Shown here: one piece after another, positions 1 to 10,518 of the stretch | How the letters are laid out: each line of letters opens with the position of its first letter | Position numbering within the stretch: position 1 is the stretch's first letter | DNA from: Isoetes taiwanensis | Taxonomy: Eukaryota > Streptophyta > Lycopodiopsida > Isoetales > Isoetaceae | Assembly: GCA_021234155.1 (NCBI GenBank) | Contig: JAJEKV010000006.1 | Coordinates: 5,119,727-5,183,726, forward strand | Direction: 5' to 3' | Length of the DNA: 64,000 nt | Position numbers and translations under genes: made by a program | The notes under the pieces: model-generated | What the model was told of the DNA's origin: nothing | Database searches by the model: none | What the model saw: only the letters and a program-made list of their open reading frames with translations

Positions 1-330
1 CTGCTAGCTATACTATTCTTTACATAACAGGCCAGGCCTGCACTTCCCCTCCCTATCCTGAAATCCTTATCTTTCCAACACGTGAACAGTTGATATCCCT
101 CTTCCTCTGGCAGCCTCTTGACGTTGTGCTCCCATGTCTCTACTAGATATACTATGTCGCAGCTGTGGGCACCCTCTAGTCTCTCTCCGTCATCCCACGG
201 GTATCCGGTACAGTTCCAGTACCATATTGTCAGCGTCTCTTCCCTCGAGGTTGCTCCTTTGGGGTCTCCGTGCCTTCTGTCCCGTTGCCTGTTCTTCTTG
301 GCCTTCCTCTGGTTTTTATTGTCGGGGTTG
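1..330 (-). pseudogene. LINE ORF2, N-terminal apurinic endonuclease part, cut by window edge
   Basis: An open minus-strand frame runs from about 330 to base 1 and off the window. It encodes IWYWNCTGYPW near 225-190, then LVETWEHNV, then GRGSAGLACYVKNS at the edge. This matches the start of the APE-type endonuclease in the LINEs further right (WNINR..., ETWE, RRRGYGGIACYVR at 32.8-32.6 kb). In LINEs this enzyme nicks the target to prime reverse transcription. It lies downstream, in sense, of the ORF1 remnant at 1282-636, as expected for ORF1-ORF2 order. A basic linker of about 25 codons precedes it. The rest of ORF2 lies outside the window, so whether it is intact is unknown. Confidence 0.72.
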
Positions 331-635
331 GGCCCATGAATCTGCTTCTTGGTTTGTTCGGTCTTAGTCTCCCACGCTTCGCTTCTTTACTCCTCGTTCG
401 ATTCCCTTCCGGCTCTTAGCACTCCCCCAAAGCCTTTCTGCTCTCCACCCTTTGTTGTATAGTCATCAGGGGGTTTATGTTTTCCTTCTCCAATTTTGTT
501 GTTTTTGCTTGTCCCTATGTTCCCACATTCTGTTCTTGCGACAGGCCAGCCTGTTCTCTTACCCTCTTGTGAAGGTAGACTTTGCCATTCCTGACCCCCT
601 TTGTAGAGTCCCTCGCTTTGGTTCAGCTCCCCGCT

Positions 636-1282
636 TTAGCTAACTCCCCGTGCGACCCTTGACGCCATTTTGATTCTTGTTAGAGCCTCCTGTACCTTGA
701 TCCCATTCCTCAATCTGGATCCCATCCGCAATATTCTTTCTTTGGTTGCCAAGTCCCTCAGTGTCAGGTTTATGTGTCTCGATCGCCCTCTCCATTGACC
801 TGACCGTAATGCCTTGACAATGACGCTCCTGTGTTCCTTGAACACTGTCTCTATCACCTCTACACTGTCTCCGCTACTCCAATTAGCCTAACATCATGTT
901 TAATTTTACTCTGCTCCTCATATTCCATTATATGTGGCTTTATCCTATCAAATGACTCCCATGCATTTAACTCAACATTTGATTTCTCTAATTCAACCAA
1001 CCTTTGCAGAATTTTTGCTTTCTCCTCTTCAATCTCGTCTATTCTGCGCTGCATTTCCTCGTTCGTCCTCTCCACCCCTCCTAACCTCACGTCCATGCTT
1101 GAGATAGCTAATTTGTTACGATTGCATGTTTCCGCCAGTGCGTTGAGTGCATCCATGCTCGAAATTTTCGATTCTAACTGCTTGTCCATCTGTTCCAGAA
1201 AATCCCTAAGGTCTTGTTGGCTCACTGGCGCTCTTGCTGCATCTGCTCTCTTCTGCTGGCTACTGTTGGTATTGTCGGCCAT
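636..1282 (-). pseudogene. LINE ORF1p-like coiled-coil / RNA-binding protein, frameshifted
   Basis: Two minus-strand frames (1282-860 and 857-636) join by a frameshift near 870. The first starts MADNTNSSQQKR and is dominated by a charged coiled coil (MDKQLESKISSMDALNAL and following) ending in HDVRLIGVAE, the entry to the RRM-like domain of L1-type ORF1p. The second holds a segment with INLTLRDLATKERIL, matching the LTLLSNSDQKEDKINIL-type strand-helix of the better preserved copy at 39.8 kb. ORF1p is an RNA chaperone that coats LINE RNA. The endonuclease at the left edge follows it in sense, so these are one element. Recognition is by motif order, not by search. Confidence 0.65.
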
Positions 1283-1639
1283 AGTTTCTGTTTGCGAAAA
1301 ACTCTGTGGTGGCTCTGGGCAGTGCTATCGTGCTAGACTCCCTCTGGTAAGGTAGTCGTAATACCTCCTTAAGGGGTATATATTACCTCCTTATAAACGG
1401 TCTTTTATTTGAAATTACCGTTTTAATTTGAATTTCGAAATGTCCATAATTATTCCGCCCGTCTCTTTTTATTATTCGATCCTCTTTTCCCGATACTGTC
1501 ATATTTTCCTCTTCGTCGGTTGGCCGAAGGCGATCCTTTCTGAGCCGATTAGTTCGGTAGTTGCCTACCCGCATTAATTATGCATTTATGCGATTAAACA
1601 TTCCATCATTTCTGCATTACTGCATTTCTGTCATTTTGG

Positions 1640-1915
1640 TGATCTGGGAACCAGTTGGGGGCCGAGCCCACGCTATGCTGGCCTATGGCGGGGGTTATAC
1701 CCCGTAGTCCATAATTTGCCCCATTCTCCTTTTTGACAATTGGGGTATTCTTCATACCCCGATAAAAGTCATATTTTGCTCTCCGGGTGTCAACGAGTTT
1801 TTAGTGGTCCGGGTTACCAACTGGTGGGTCTAGCCCTCGCTATCCTGGTGTACGGCGGAGGCTTAGCCTCTCTGTCCCGTAGCTTGTCCCGTCCACCTTT
1901 TACTCTGAGGTTCTT
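1640..1915 (-). repeat. Diverged tandem repeat in LINE 5' leader
   Basis: Two copies of a GC-rich motif lie about 158 bp apart (near 1650-1715 and 1808-1880). Both read, on the minus strand, CCAGNATAGCGNGGGCT, then an AACTGG/GTTGG core and a CCA-rich end. Tandem units in a LINE leader are often promoter modules, but nothing here proves promoter activity. Confidence 0.5.
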
Positions 1916-2330
1916 GTAACCTTTTTGTGTTCTGTACTTCCAGTGGTCCAGTTTTACCTTTACGAAGTATGTTCCCTCGATATTTGTCGTTTTGTCGTCC
2001 GCATATCGTCCACTCTCCTTTACTTTTTTTTGTCTTTTCTGTCCGTGTGTCTGTCCGACATGGCACCGCTTTATTATCTATATATTTGCTTACATATCAC
2101 CCTTTGTCCTGGATTTCTCCCGCGTCTACCATCTTCGCTATCCTTTCTGTGTTCAGATTTGGTTTCTACCGTGATGTGGTTCACCTTCCTTGGATGTGCC
2201 TGCTATCCCCTTCTTTTATTGTTGAACGAATCCTGTTGTTGTTTAGCATGCCTACCTACCATGTATATGTCCATGGGGGATACCGGTCAAAGTGTACCTC
2301 CTGAGTCTCTTCCTCATTCATAACATAAAT

Positions 2331-2760
2331 GTCTGAAGGTATCCGCAGTTCCATAACTAATTGTTTACAATCGTTAGAGAATATAATATTTTAGACAAGA
2401 AGCGATTCACACCAGAAGCAGGCGGTTTAAGCTACATAATAAAGCTGTTTTACAAGTAACAAGTAACATCCGACATTTTAATTTTGTAATAAAAAAATTT
2501 TCTTCTCACAGATATATTTTGGCAGATTCATAGTATTTCCTTAAGAAACATACATCACTTTTTCTGCAAGTGTTCATCCACTTCAACTAAACATTTATAT
2601 TCAGCCATGGACTGCCACCGATCACTCATCTTGGCAATTGACAAAGACCACCTATGAAACATGAGCTAAAAAAAAGGATTGATTCAAAAGAAAAACAAAA
2701 GAAAAGAAAAACACTTCAATCCCCTTCACTTTTGCCCTTCCTTCCGTTTCTTCCTCGTTA
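2331..2760. other. Intergenic, no gene seen
   Basis: AT-rich single-copy-looking sequence without a supported ORF, repeat or RNA gene. Confidence 0.5.
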
Positions 2761-2761
2761 T

Positions 2762-3310
2762 TCATTTCTTTTGCTTCTTCCATGTCGAAGGCTCTCCTAT
2801 CTTCTTGACCTTTTCCAGATTTCTTGACATGTAAGCCTGGCATATAAAATCCACTGGATTTTTCTCATAGCAGAATATGCATATCTTGCCGTAGTCGCCT
2901 ATCATAAGATTATGTTGGTAGCTGGAAGACTTATGTATTGCTGCATGCATCTGGAGCCTGTTAAAGCACTGCATCACTCTATCCATGTCTTGGCACCGGA
3001 CTGTATCGTTCTTATCTGCTAAAACTCCAAGCACTCCTAGAAGACCGAGGTTATAACCTGCATCCCTCATCGACTGCGCATGGTGGATACGATCACAAAA
3101 CAAACAATGGACGCGACCACAGCTTATGCATGACGACAGACCTTTACATAAACATATGCATTCCGGCTTGCATATGCACCACGGGTTAAGATCTTGAAGA
3201 TCTGGATTCCAGGGCACCGTGAGATTGCCCGGAACCCCCTTCCTTGGGCGCTTCTTGGCTGACTGCCTATCCCCATCGCGATCGCTGATGACCTTCTTCC
3301 CCTTATCCAT
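2762..3310 (-). CDS. Hypothetical cysteine-rich protein (182 aa)
   Basis: Not recognised. The frame starts MDKGKKVISDRDGD with a basic, nuclear-signal-like stretch (KKRPRKG, residues 20-26). Next comes a dense Cys/His cluster, about residues 43-80: WCICKPECICLCKG, then CISCGRVHCLFCDRIHH, spaced like a zinc-binding fold. After a helical middle (NLGLLGVLGVLADKNDTV), a second CxxC (KICIFCYEKNP) is followed by a basic end. Cys pairs at regular spacing over 180 codons argue for real coding. It sits between LINE fragments, so it could be an exon of a larger gene or a transposon accessory protein. No intron or promoter could be assigned, and no function is proposed. Confidence 0.4.
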   Translation of the reverse strand: MDKGKKVISDRDGDRQSAKKRPRKGVPGNLTVPWNPDLQDLNPWCICKPECICLCKGLSSCISCGRVHCLFCDRIHHAQSMRDAGYNLGLLGVLGVLADKNDTVRCQDMDRVMQCFNRLQMHAAIHKSSSYQHNLMIGDYGKICIFCYEKNPVDFICQAYMSRNLEKVKKIGEPSTWKKQKK

Positions 3311-3419
3311 TACAATTCTGAATTATGCCTGATCTGGGTCGAGCGCTGCATTGAAGCCGGAGCTCGAAGAATACAGAACTTGAAGACGGAGCTTCACTCT
3401 TCGTCTTCTCCTTGTTACA

Positions 3420-4146
3420 GCAAATAGGTCACAGACATTTTCAACAGCATAATACATACAGGGCTTCCAGACAGGTGGACGTACAATAAAGTCATACCTC
3501 TACATAAGGCAGGAAGCAGGCAAGATCCAGGGTGAGTTCCATTTTCGCAAAATGGTTCGGAAAGGCACTGGACAGCAAATTAAAGAAATGGGCAGAAAAG
3601 GGAAACATGAGAGCACAAGGGCAAGCAGGATTCAGACCGGAACACTCAACCACAGACCATCTAGTAACCCTTCAGATATTAATAGAACAGAACAAGGCAC
3701 AGGGAAGAAAGATCATCTGCTGTTTTGTAGATTTCAGGAAAGCATTCGACACAGTCCCGAGGGAGAAGCTATTACAAAGTTTGATGGACATACAAGCTCC
3801 AAGAAACATGGTAGGATCGATTGCAAGACTATACCATAGGGTACATGCCAAGATAGAGCAAGAAGGACAGCCAATAAACTGTGACACAGGCGTAAAACAG
3901 GGTTGCCCGCTATCCCTAACTCTATATGGGATATACATAGACGCTTTGCAGGGTTACATAGCAGAACAACAAGGGGAAGAATACGCCCCTACGTTAGGAG
4001 ACACGAAGGTACCGATTATGCTATATGCTGACGATCTGAGTATGATGGCCACAAAAAACAAGGGGATGCACAGACTGCTAAAAATTCTAGAACAATTCTG
4101 TGAAAAAACCGGGCTAACGGTAAATCTAGCAAAAACTAAGATATAA
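3420..4146 (+). pseudogene. LINE reverse transcriptase fragment, truncated at both ends
   Basis: From about 3440 the plus strand reads TGLPDRWTYNKVIPLHKAGS (RT entry motif). A small deletion with stop follows near 3530. From 3532 it continues SSIFAKWFGKAL, GQAGFRPEHSTTDHLVTL, CCFVDFRKAFDTVP (catalytic motif A), GVKQGCPLSLTLYGIYID (motif B) and MLYADDLSMMA (motif C, catalytic YADD intact), and ends at LAKTKI. Homology stops at about 4143, where a second copy (6.4-8.2 kb) continues into the thumb. LINE copies normally keep their 3' end, so loss of it here points to later deletion. Confidence 0.8.
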
Positions 4147-4945
4147 CAATCATATATTGTTTTTATAACATAATTCTGACTTTTATAGGTAATAACAAAA
4201 TTGTGTCAACATTTAGTTCTTTTTGTGACATATGTACATGTCAATCTTATAAGAACATAGCTCTAAATTTTATATCCAAATAGAAGTCTTCGTTGTGGCA
4301 GTTTTACGTTCAATTTTTGTCATTTTGTAGTTCATTAAAAATGCTTTTTTGACATATTTAAATGCTTTTTTATCAATATGTACTATTGGATTCAATTCAA
4401 GTCTAAGTTTGCATCATGCATAATAAACAAAGAAAAAAGAACGTAAAAGAAATGACTGCACCAGTAATGACAAAAAACGTTTTAAAAGTGAAGTTACTCA
4501 GCAAAGTACTAATAACACGGAAAAGTTATTGGGAACATTAAATGCAGTAGCTGGAAACTAAAACGTCTAAAGTACTTTTTCATCGTGTATTATTTTGGTC
4601 CTATAATGTCGTCGTTAATTGGAGATGGACTTTTATCATTCTGTTCATTGGAGACTTTTATCATTTTATTTTTTGTCTTCACTTATGTGTTTAAAACAAG
4701 TAACAAGAACTTATAGTTAGTACCTGAATATTGCCAATTTTATCATGCAAAAGAACATGGAATACCAAAGAAAGCTCACCATGGTAAAAAAAAAAAACTC
4801 TTCCACACATTCGAATTGGCCAAAATCGTCAAATCTACTCCTCCTCCCTCAAATTTGGCTGAAATCCTTGTTCCAGCTCTAACCTCAATAAAAGGGATAC
4901 GGTTTTCATTTGTTCCTTCAACTTCTCAAAAATAGCTCTAAAGTT
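4147..4945. other. Intergenic, AT-rich, no gene seen
   Basis: AT-rich sequence with short homopolymers; no supported feature. Confidence 0.5.
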
Positions 4946-5115
4946 TATAGAATAGAATAGAATAGAATAGAATAGAGTAGAATAGAACAGTGTTTTTTAT
5001 CGTCCACGGAGACCAATGACCTATGGGACCCAAAGGAGGCGCAGCAAGCATATTACTGGCCAAGTTAAAAAAACTCCCTCCCCGCCCATAAAGGGTTGTT
5101 TGGGGGAAAAACCGT
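4946..5115 (-). mobile_element. 3' end of a LINE- or SINE-like element with (TATTC)n tail
   Basis: On the minus strand the sequence runs GGTTTTTCCC...GGGCGGGG...GTTTTTTTAA, then a hairpin (5029-5002; GGGTCCCATAGGTC, then GGTCTCCGTGGAC), then GATAAAAAACACTG and a (TATTC)n tail at 4988-4946. The same order of parts occurs on the plus strand at 59.06-59.20 kb, so both are copies of one family. The tail unit is shared with the LINE ending at 8220. The 5' limit is unresolved; similarity to the 59-kb copy fades beyond about 5115. Confidence 0.6.
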
Positions 5116-6385
5116 GACAGGATACATCTGAATTATATAGGATAAGCTCATACCTCTAACTCTAGGACAACTGCTTGTTTTATAGAAATCTAAGATATAA
5201 CAAGGTTGCTGACACAACATAGGGTTTCCCTCTAAACCGAAGTGAAGGGAAATAAATAGAGGAAGGATTGGATTGGATTTGAAGGGCGACTCCTTGGTCG
5301 CCTGCAACCTGTGTATGCCAGGCCAACCATGCAGTGATTCGACCTCCTACCTGCAGGACTGCCCCAACAGAGCAGAATCCAAATTCGTAACCCCTAATGC
5401 AATCTGATAGCAAGGACAAGCTGAGACAGAGATCCTAGTTCGGATCTCAGGGGAAAAACTAGAGGAACACTGATTTCATGCAAATTGGCACCCCTTAGAA
5501 TATTTCCATGAATTCGATTTAGAAAGAAATTGCAGGAACGATATCTTTTTATTTTGCTACTATCCCTGGCCATCCATTCAAGATATTCTGATCAAATCTA
5601 CCCTCTCCACAAATCTCGGCCTTCGATTGAAGATATTCATTGCATATTCCCATTTCCTCACAACTTCGCTTAGGATTAGCCCTTCGGGCAACCCAAAAAT
5701 GAAGAACGTGATATGGAGAAAAAAAATGGACCAAGGGTTGATTCCTCGACTCAGGTACAAGCTATTTCAAAGCTTTTTGGTGTTACCGGGATTAGTAGAG
5801 CGGAAGTTTGCCATTTGGCGGGACTTCTTGGGTGTTGTAGATGGTGATGGTCAGTTTGTACAGCAGTAGAGTTGCAGTTTTTCTGTGAGTTTGTTGTGGA
5901 GTGTCGAGGTATCGCTGTCTCTTTGGGGCAGTTCTCCTTCCTCCTCACTTGCTTTGTAACATTACCATTCTTTTAATATATTGATGACACAGTTCTTCAA
6001 AAAAAAAAAAACATCTAAACTAAGTTATAAGAGCGATAAGATGTAATGCAAGATTTAAAAACCTGGCCTTGCCCCAAAATCCATGCTTGAAATCTTGGAA
6101 AGGACAGGCTTAAGAAAGAAATCTAAAGACAATCCTATTTTATTTTGCATGGTAATTTCTTAAGACAATCCTAATTTATGTTGAAAAGATGTCAATAAAC
6201 ATCATTTAATTTCATGCATTTGATTTGCCAAATGTGTAAATGATTGTCTACCTGGCATCAGTCAGCAATCGCTTCAATAGCCAGCGCCAATCCTTCCAGA
6301 AGTGTCGTTGCATCAGACTCATAAACGGGCATCTCTGATGCATCTGAAGCAGATATGCCTTTCTCAAAAAAGTATGATTCTCAAG
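5116..6385. other. Intergenic, no gene seen
   Basis: Contains only short unsupported ORFs. Parts of 5.12-5.45 kb may belong to the upstream body of the 3'-end fragment to the left, but I could not show it. Confidence 0.4.
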
Positions 6386-7958
6386 CCAGCAGGATTCAGA
6401 CCGGAACACTCAACCACAGACCATCTAGTAACCCTTCGGATATTAATAGAACAGAACAAGGCACAGGGAAGAAAGATCATCCGCTGTTTTGTAGATTTCA
6501 GGAAAGCATTCGACACAGTCCCGAGGGAGAAGCTATTACAAAGGTTGATGGACATGCAAGCCCCAAGAAAAATGGTAGGATCGATTGCAAGACTATACCA
6601 TAGGGTATATGCCAAGATAGAGCAAGAAGGACAGCCAATAAACTGTGACACAGGCGTAAAACAGGGTTGCCCGCTATCCCCAACTCTATTTGGGATATAC
6701 ATAGACGCTTTGCAGGGTTACATAGCAGAACAGCAAGGGGAAGAATACACCCCTACGTTAGGAGACACGAAGGTACCGATTATGCTATACGATGACTATC
6801 TGAGTATGATGGCCACAAAAAACAAGGGAATGCACAGACTGCTAAAAATTCTAGAACAATTCTGTGAAAAAACCGGGCTAACGGTAAATCTAGCAAAAAC
6901 TAAGATAGTCATATTCGGGCATAAGAACAGGCATAGACCCTTCAGATATAGGGAAACGGAAATAGAGGAAACAACGAAATACAGATATCTAGGGTACAAT
7001 GCACATGGCACAGGGAAGTGGGCTAAGGGTGCAGACACCAGGTTCCAATCAGCTATAGGAAGTTATTTCAATATGAAGAATTTCTGCAACAAAAGCAGAA
7101 TAATTGACTGGGACATCAAATGCTACTTATTCAGTGCAGTAGTAGCCACTACTCAATTATATGGGGCAGAAGCTTGGGGGCCAGGCCTAACACACAAAAA
7201 ATGGGAAAAACAGGAAGGAATCCTTAGGCAATGGCACAGACAGGAATTCAAAGTACAGATAAATACGCCACTGACAATCATGGTCCTCGAAACAGGGCAA
7301 AAACCAATGGAGGTGAGAGCATGGGAGAGAACCATAAGGTACCTGATTAAGGACAATGCAGGAGACCATCAGGGGAAATTGTCTAGTATTGCAATCACCG
7401 AGTCAGCAAAGTCACACATTCTGATAGGCAGCGGATGGTTTAAAGATGTGGCAAAATGGACCAGAGAGATGGGATTAAACCTGAGCGACCTAATAAACGA
7501 AGGGCAGTGGAATGAGGAGTGGGCAGACAAAGCCACAAGAGCAAAAACCCACAGGACCCAAGACAATCTGGCTCATGACAGTTTTTAACCCAGATCAGCA
7601 GGTAGGACATCAGATGTATCGGGATAACATGCTGGGAAAAGCCAGAAGAGATATCTTGGCTAGGTTCAGGATGGGAAGTCACGATCTGAGAATCGAAAAA
7701 GACAGGTGGAGGGGAATAGACAAGGAGGACCGGATATGCAGAAACTGTGACAATAGGAGAGTAGAGGATGAGAACCACATGAATAACGATTGCCCGATAT
7801 ACGGAGACATCAGAGACAGGTACAGAAATATAAGATGGAGGCAACCAGTATATATCCTGATGACAATAACAGAATCACTTCGAGATTTGGCAGACGCGAT
7901 CCAGGGAATGATGATCAGACACAGAGAAGTACACAGGGAAAGAGGGTTTGTAATATGA
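6386..7958 (+). pseudogene. LINE ORF2 C-terminal two thirds (reverse transcriptase + zinc motif), inactive
   Basis: The frame to 7588 holds RT motif A (RCFVDFRKAFDTVP), motif B (GVKQGCPLSPTLFGIYID), the thumb (YRYLGYNAHGTGKW) and QLYGAEAWGPGL. A +/-1 shift near 7545-7580 moves the frame, which then runs to 7958 with ARFRMGSHDL and the C-terminal motif CX2CX9HX4C (CRNCDNRRVEDENH and following Cys). The motif C segment reads MLYDDYLSMMA where the 3.4-kb copy has MLYADDLSMMA, so the catalytic YADD is changed by two codon differences. With the frameshift, this copy cannot encode an active enzyme. The upstream 6302-6385 part of the long frame is unrelated flank. Confidence 0.88.
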
Positions 7959-8220
7959 ACCGCACAAAAGCGGCTCATAAAACCCCATACAAATTGTTCA
8001 GTTAAAAGCTGATTGATAACGACGCATTACTGCACGGCCACGAAGCCGAAGCAAAGCGGGGTGCTGGTAATAATAGAAAAAAGTCAGCCTTCAGAAAAGG
8101 CTACATCATAACAGCGTGATGTGCTAGTAGCGCCCTTTTAGGGAGCTCGCCCATGCTACACAAGTCCAGAGGCCTGAGGGCACAAGGGACGTTAATGTCT
8201 ATTCTATTCTATTCTATTCT
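6386..8220 (+). mobile_element. 5'-truncated LINE with 3' hairpin and (TCTAT)n tail
   Basis: LINE homology starts abruptly at about 6386 (AGFRPEHSTTDH; the copy at 3.6 kb has GQ before it). It runs through the RT and C-terminal zinc motif to a stop at 7958, then a 3' UTR of about 240 bp. This ends in a hairpin (8164-8190, GTCC...GGAC outer stem, GCC...GGC inner stem) and a (TCTAT)n tail at 8197-8220. Loss of the 5' end with a retained 3' tail is the usual outcome of target-primed reverse transcription. Confidence 0.85.
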
Positions 8221-9060
8221 AATTGCATAACAAAATGATATAAAATATGTTCTAGGAGAGTCACAAATGATAGGATACAAAGGATATAAAATGATATGAA
8301 ATGTGACACAATAGTTGAATAACTTGAATATAAGTTTGATACAAACATGTCTTGCAATTGTTTTAAATACTGCCACTGTGTCATTTTTGCATTGTATAGA
8401 CATGATGTAATACTTGACTTAAATATTTATGCCTATAGGACATCAAAGTATAGTACTTTTACCGTCAACCTTGTGACATTTAGTGGGAATTTGAGAATGC
8501 ACATAGCGCTACTTTTCTTGATGCTATATTCGATGAAATACAACCTATTTTATTATAGTGCTTTTCAACCAAGAGCAATGACCATGTACGCGAATCAACA
8601 GTACCTCTCGCACTAAGTTGGAGCGCCACGGTGCATCAGTAGGGTAAAACTAACCTGTCTCACGAGTGTCTACCAATTGTTATTGATTTGTATTTAAAAT
8701 TACATACAGGTACTATTGTGATCCTCTTTAAGAATCTAAAATGAGAGGGAATCAACCCTTAAATCAATGCTATGTGGCTTGATTAATTTAGATTAAATAT
8801 CTAGCATAATAACATGGGGTTACCTTTATAATTTTTAGCAGGGTTGCCTAACCCCTCCTGCTCATTTTCCTGCATTCCTAGCTATGCCATGTGTCGTGCC
8901 ACATCAGCTGTTTTTAATCTCAACCATTAGATTTCTTAATTTCGCATCGGACGGCCATGAAAATTAGAAAGTCCTTAAAAATCACTTCTGCTATTCTCCG
9001 ACCTTCCCTCCTCTGTTTCTGCTCTGTTTCTGTGATTTTGGCTGAAAGAATCCCACCGGA
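8221..9060. other. Intergenic / presumptive upstream region of the 9-kb gene
   Basis: AT-rich with no supported ORF. The last 100 bp are pyrimidine-rich and may be 5' UTR of the gene starting at 9061; no TATA box at a convincing distance was picked. Confidence 0.4.
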
Positions 9061-9681
9061 ATGGAATTGGAAGAGAAGAGTAGAACCCCTTCACCTGTGC
9101 ATAGATCCGACGCTGTGGCAGAGATCGATCTGTCTGTTAAGCTTGAAGAGGAGAGTATTGAAGAGGATGAGCGTGTAGAAACCACCACTGCAACAACCAC
9201 TTCCATTTCCGCTCCTCCGCACCACAGCCATCGCCGTTTTTTGGATCAGGAGTGTGACAGCCCCTCCACCCGGCCTAGATCATCCGACCCCCCCAATATT
9301 TTCCAAAATTGGGCCCGATCTAACCTGCCCATCAATCAATTGGATATTAAAAATCTTACCCGCTGGGACTCCCTCAAGCTCCAGCCCCCTGGCACTTCCG
9401 CTGTCGCTCTTAATTCTTCTTCCAAGCCCCAGTGGATGGCCCAGGTATGCATTAACTCTTGCAGATTTTAAATTGATTTGATTTGTTTTTGTTGGTTTTG
9501 TTGAATTGGAGTTTTTTTTTTCGGTCTCCAGAGCATGCAGACTCAAATTTCTCGTTCAACATTTGCCCTGGATGCTACAACGCAGCGCAAAAGAAAAACC
9601 GCAGACATGATTATGGTGGATAGCGCCGGAAGACGTTGCTTATGGCAGATCCAATGGTTGCACCCTGGCAGCCGATTGTAG
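9061..9681 (+). CDS. Two-exon gene of unknown function (about 177 aa)
   Basis: Exon 1 is 9061-9444, ending at a good donor (CCCAG|GTATGC). Exon 2 is 9532-9681, after CTCCAG, with a TAG stop; the 87-bp intron is phase 0. The product starts MELEEKSRTPSPVHRSD, with an acidic Ser/Thr-rich low-complexity region (residues 20-50), then NIFQNWARSNLPINQLDIKN and LTRWDSLKLQPPGTSAVAL (about 85-115). Exon 2 gives SMQTQISRSTFALDATTQ, RKRKTADMIMVDSAGRRCLW (a nuclear-signal-like basic patch) and a short tail. The coherent frame on both sides of canonical splice sites supports a real gene. I do not recognise the family; an acidic and basic mix suggests a nuclear protein, which is only an inference. It may be truncated, as exon-like sequence recurs at 13.1 kb. 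Confidence 0.5.
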
Positions 9682-10397
9682 AGACGGCGCCCCAGGAATC
9701 AAGGGAGAAATATTTTGTGCCATATTTCCTGGGCTGGCTTGTGTTCCTAGTTGTCTATGCATAGCCCAAGGGCTTAACCATTTGCATTTGGAGGCTCCAT
9801 TTTTCGATTTTTGGGGTCGTTTTTTCTCCGACTTTGATCCAGGTATTAATTAATTCGACATTGCCCTTTTCTAGTTTGAGAAGTTGATCGGATGAAATCA
9901 TTTCTACAACTACAGTTGCAGGTATAAATTGGCATTGGTCTTCCTAGCATATACTTGCATGATGCAAAGAAGAATATTAAGCAAGAATGTCTTTTTTATG
10001 GAATGCCATGATAGGAGATATCTGCCGAAATGTATGAAGCAATACAAGTTTAATCTCTCTATTTTTATACTGGCTGCGTGTTTGATTGAAAACTCTGAAG
10101 AAGACAAAACTATAGTTGGTAGTGAATTAGGCACAAGTACCTTAATTAATATGTAACGTAGTGCAAAGGAGTATGTGATGTAGTGCAAGGACAATGCAAG
10201 GGAACATGGATGTAATTTGTTGGAATGCAATGGTTGGACCTTATGCACAGCCATGGAGGCTTTTGAGATCTCCAGACATATTTCAAATTTTAACCTGCCT
10301 TTGACAAGTTTGAATCCTGATACTTTGTACTTTTAAATGCATGTACAAGCTTGTGTTTGCCTGTAACATGTAACAGTCATACCTTTGCTTTTATTAG

Positions 10398-10518
10398 GTA
10401 TGGGTTTGAGAATGATATCGTACTGCCCATTCTCGTTTCGTATAAGAGAAGCATTTGAGAAGATGTGCAACAAAAATATGGTTTCATGGACTATAAGAGC
10501 AGTTTATATATAGAATTA
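10398..10518 (+). pseudogene. Tiny PPR-gene remnant
   Basis: One frame reads YGFENDIVL, and a shifted frame reads EAFEKMCNKNMVSWTI, the typical turn of a plant PLS-type PPR repeat (xxVFDKMxxRNVVSWTxMI). About 40 codons with a frameshift and stop follow a TTATTAG-like acceptor. Too short to assign to a gene. Confidence 0.45.

Larger units (their letters stand above)
1..2330 (-). mobile_element. LINE (non-LTR retrotransposon), 5' UTR + ORF1 + start of ORF2
   Basis: The minus strand carries in order a C+T-poor 5' leader (about 2330-1290), the ORF1 remnant and the start of the endonuclease. The 5' limit is a guess from the change in base composition near 2330; no target duplication can be checked because the 3' end is outside. 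The short plus-strand ORFs of this stretch are antisense shadows. Confidence 0.55.

Noticed and set aside
118-1355. Plus-strand ORFs of 60-174 codons rich in Ser, Leu, Cys and Phe
   Set aside because: They are antisense to the LINE ORF1 and endonuclease frames and have no motif.
1863-2323. Overlapping plus ORFs of up to 132 codons and a 67-codon minus ORF
   Set aside because: Compositional artefacts of pyrimidine-rich LINE leader; no family resemblance.
5115-5420. tRNA-like A and B boxes of a SINE head
   Set aside because: Candidate boxes on the minus strand match poorly and at the wrong spacing, so no pol III promoter was called.
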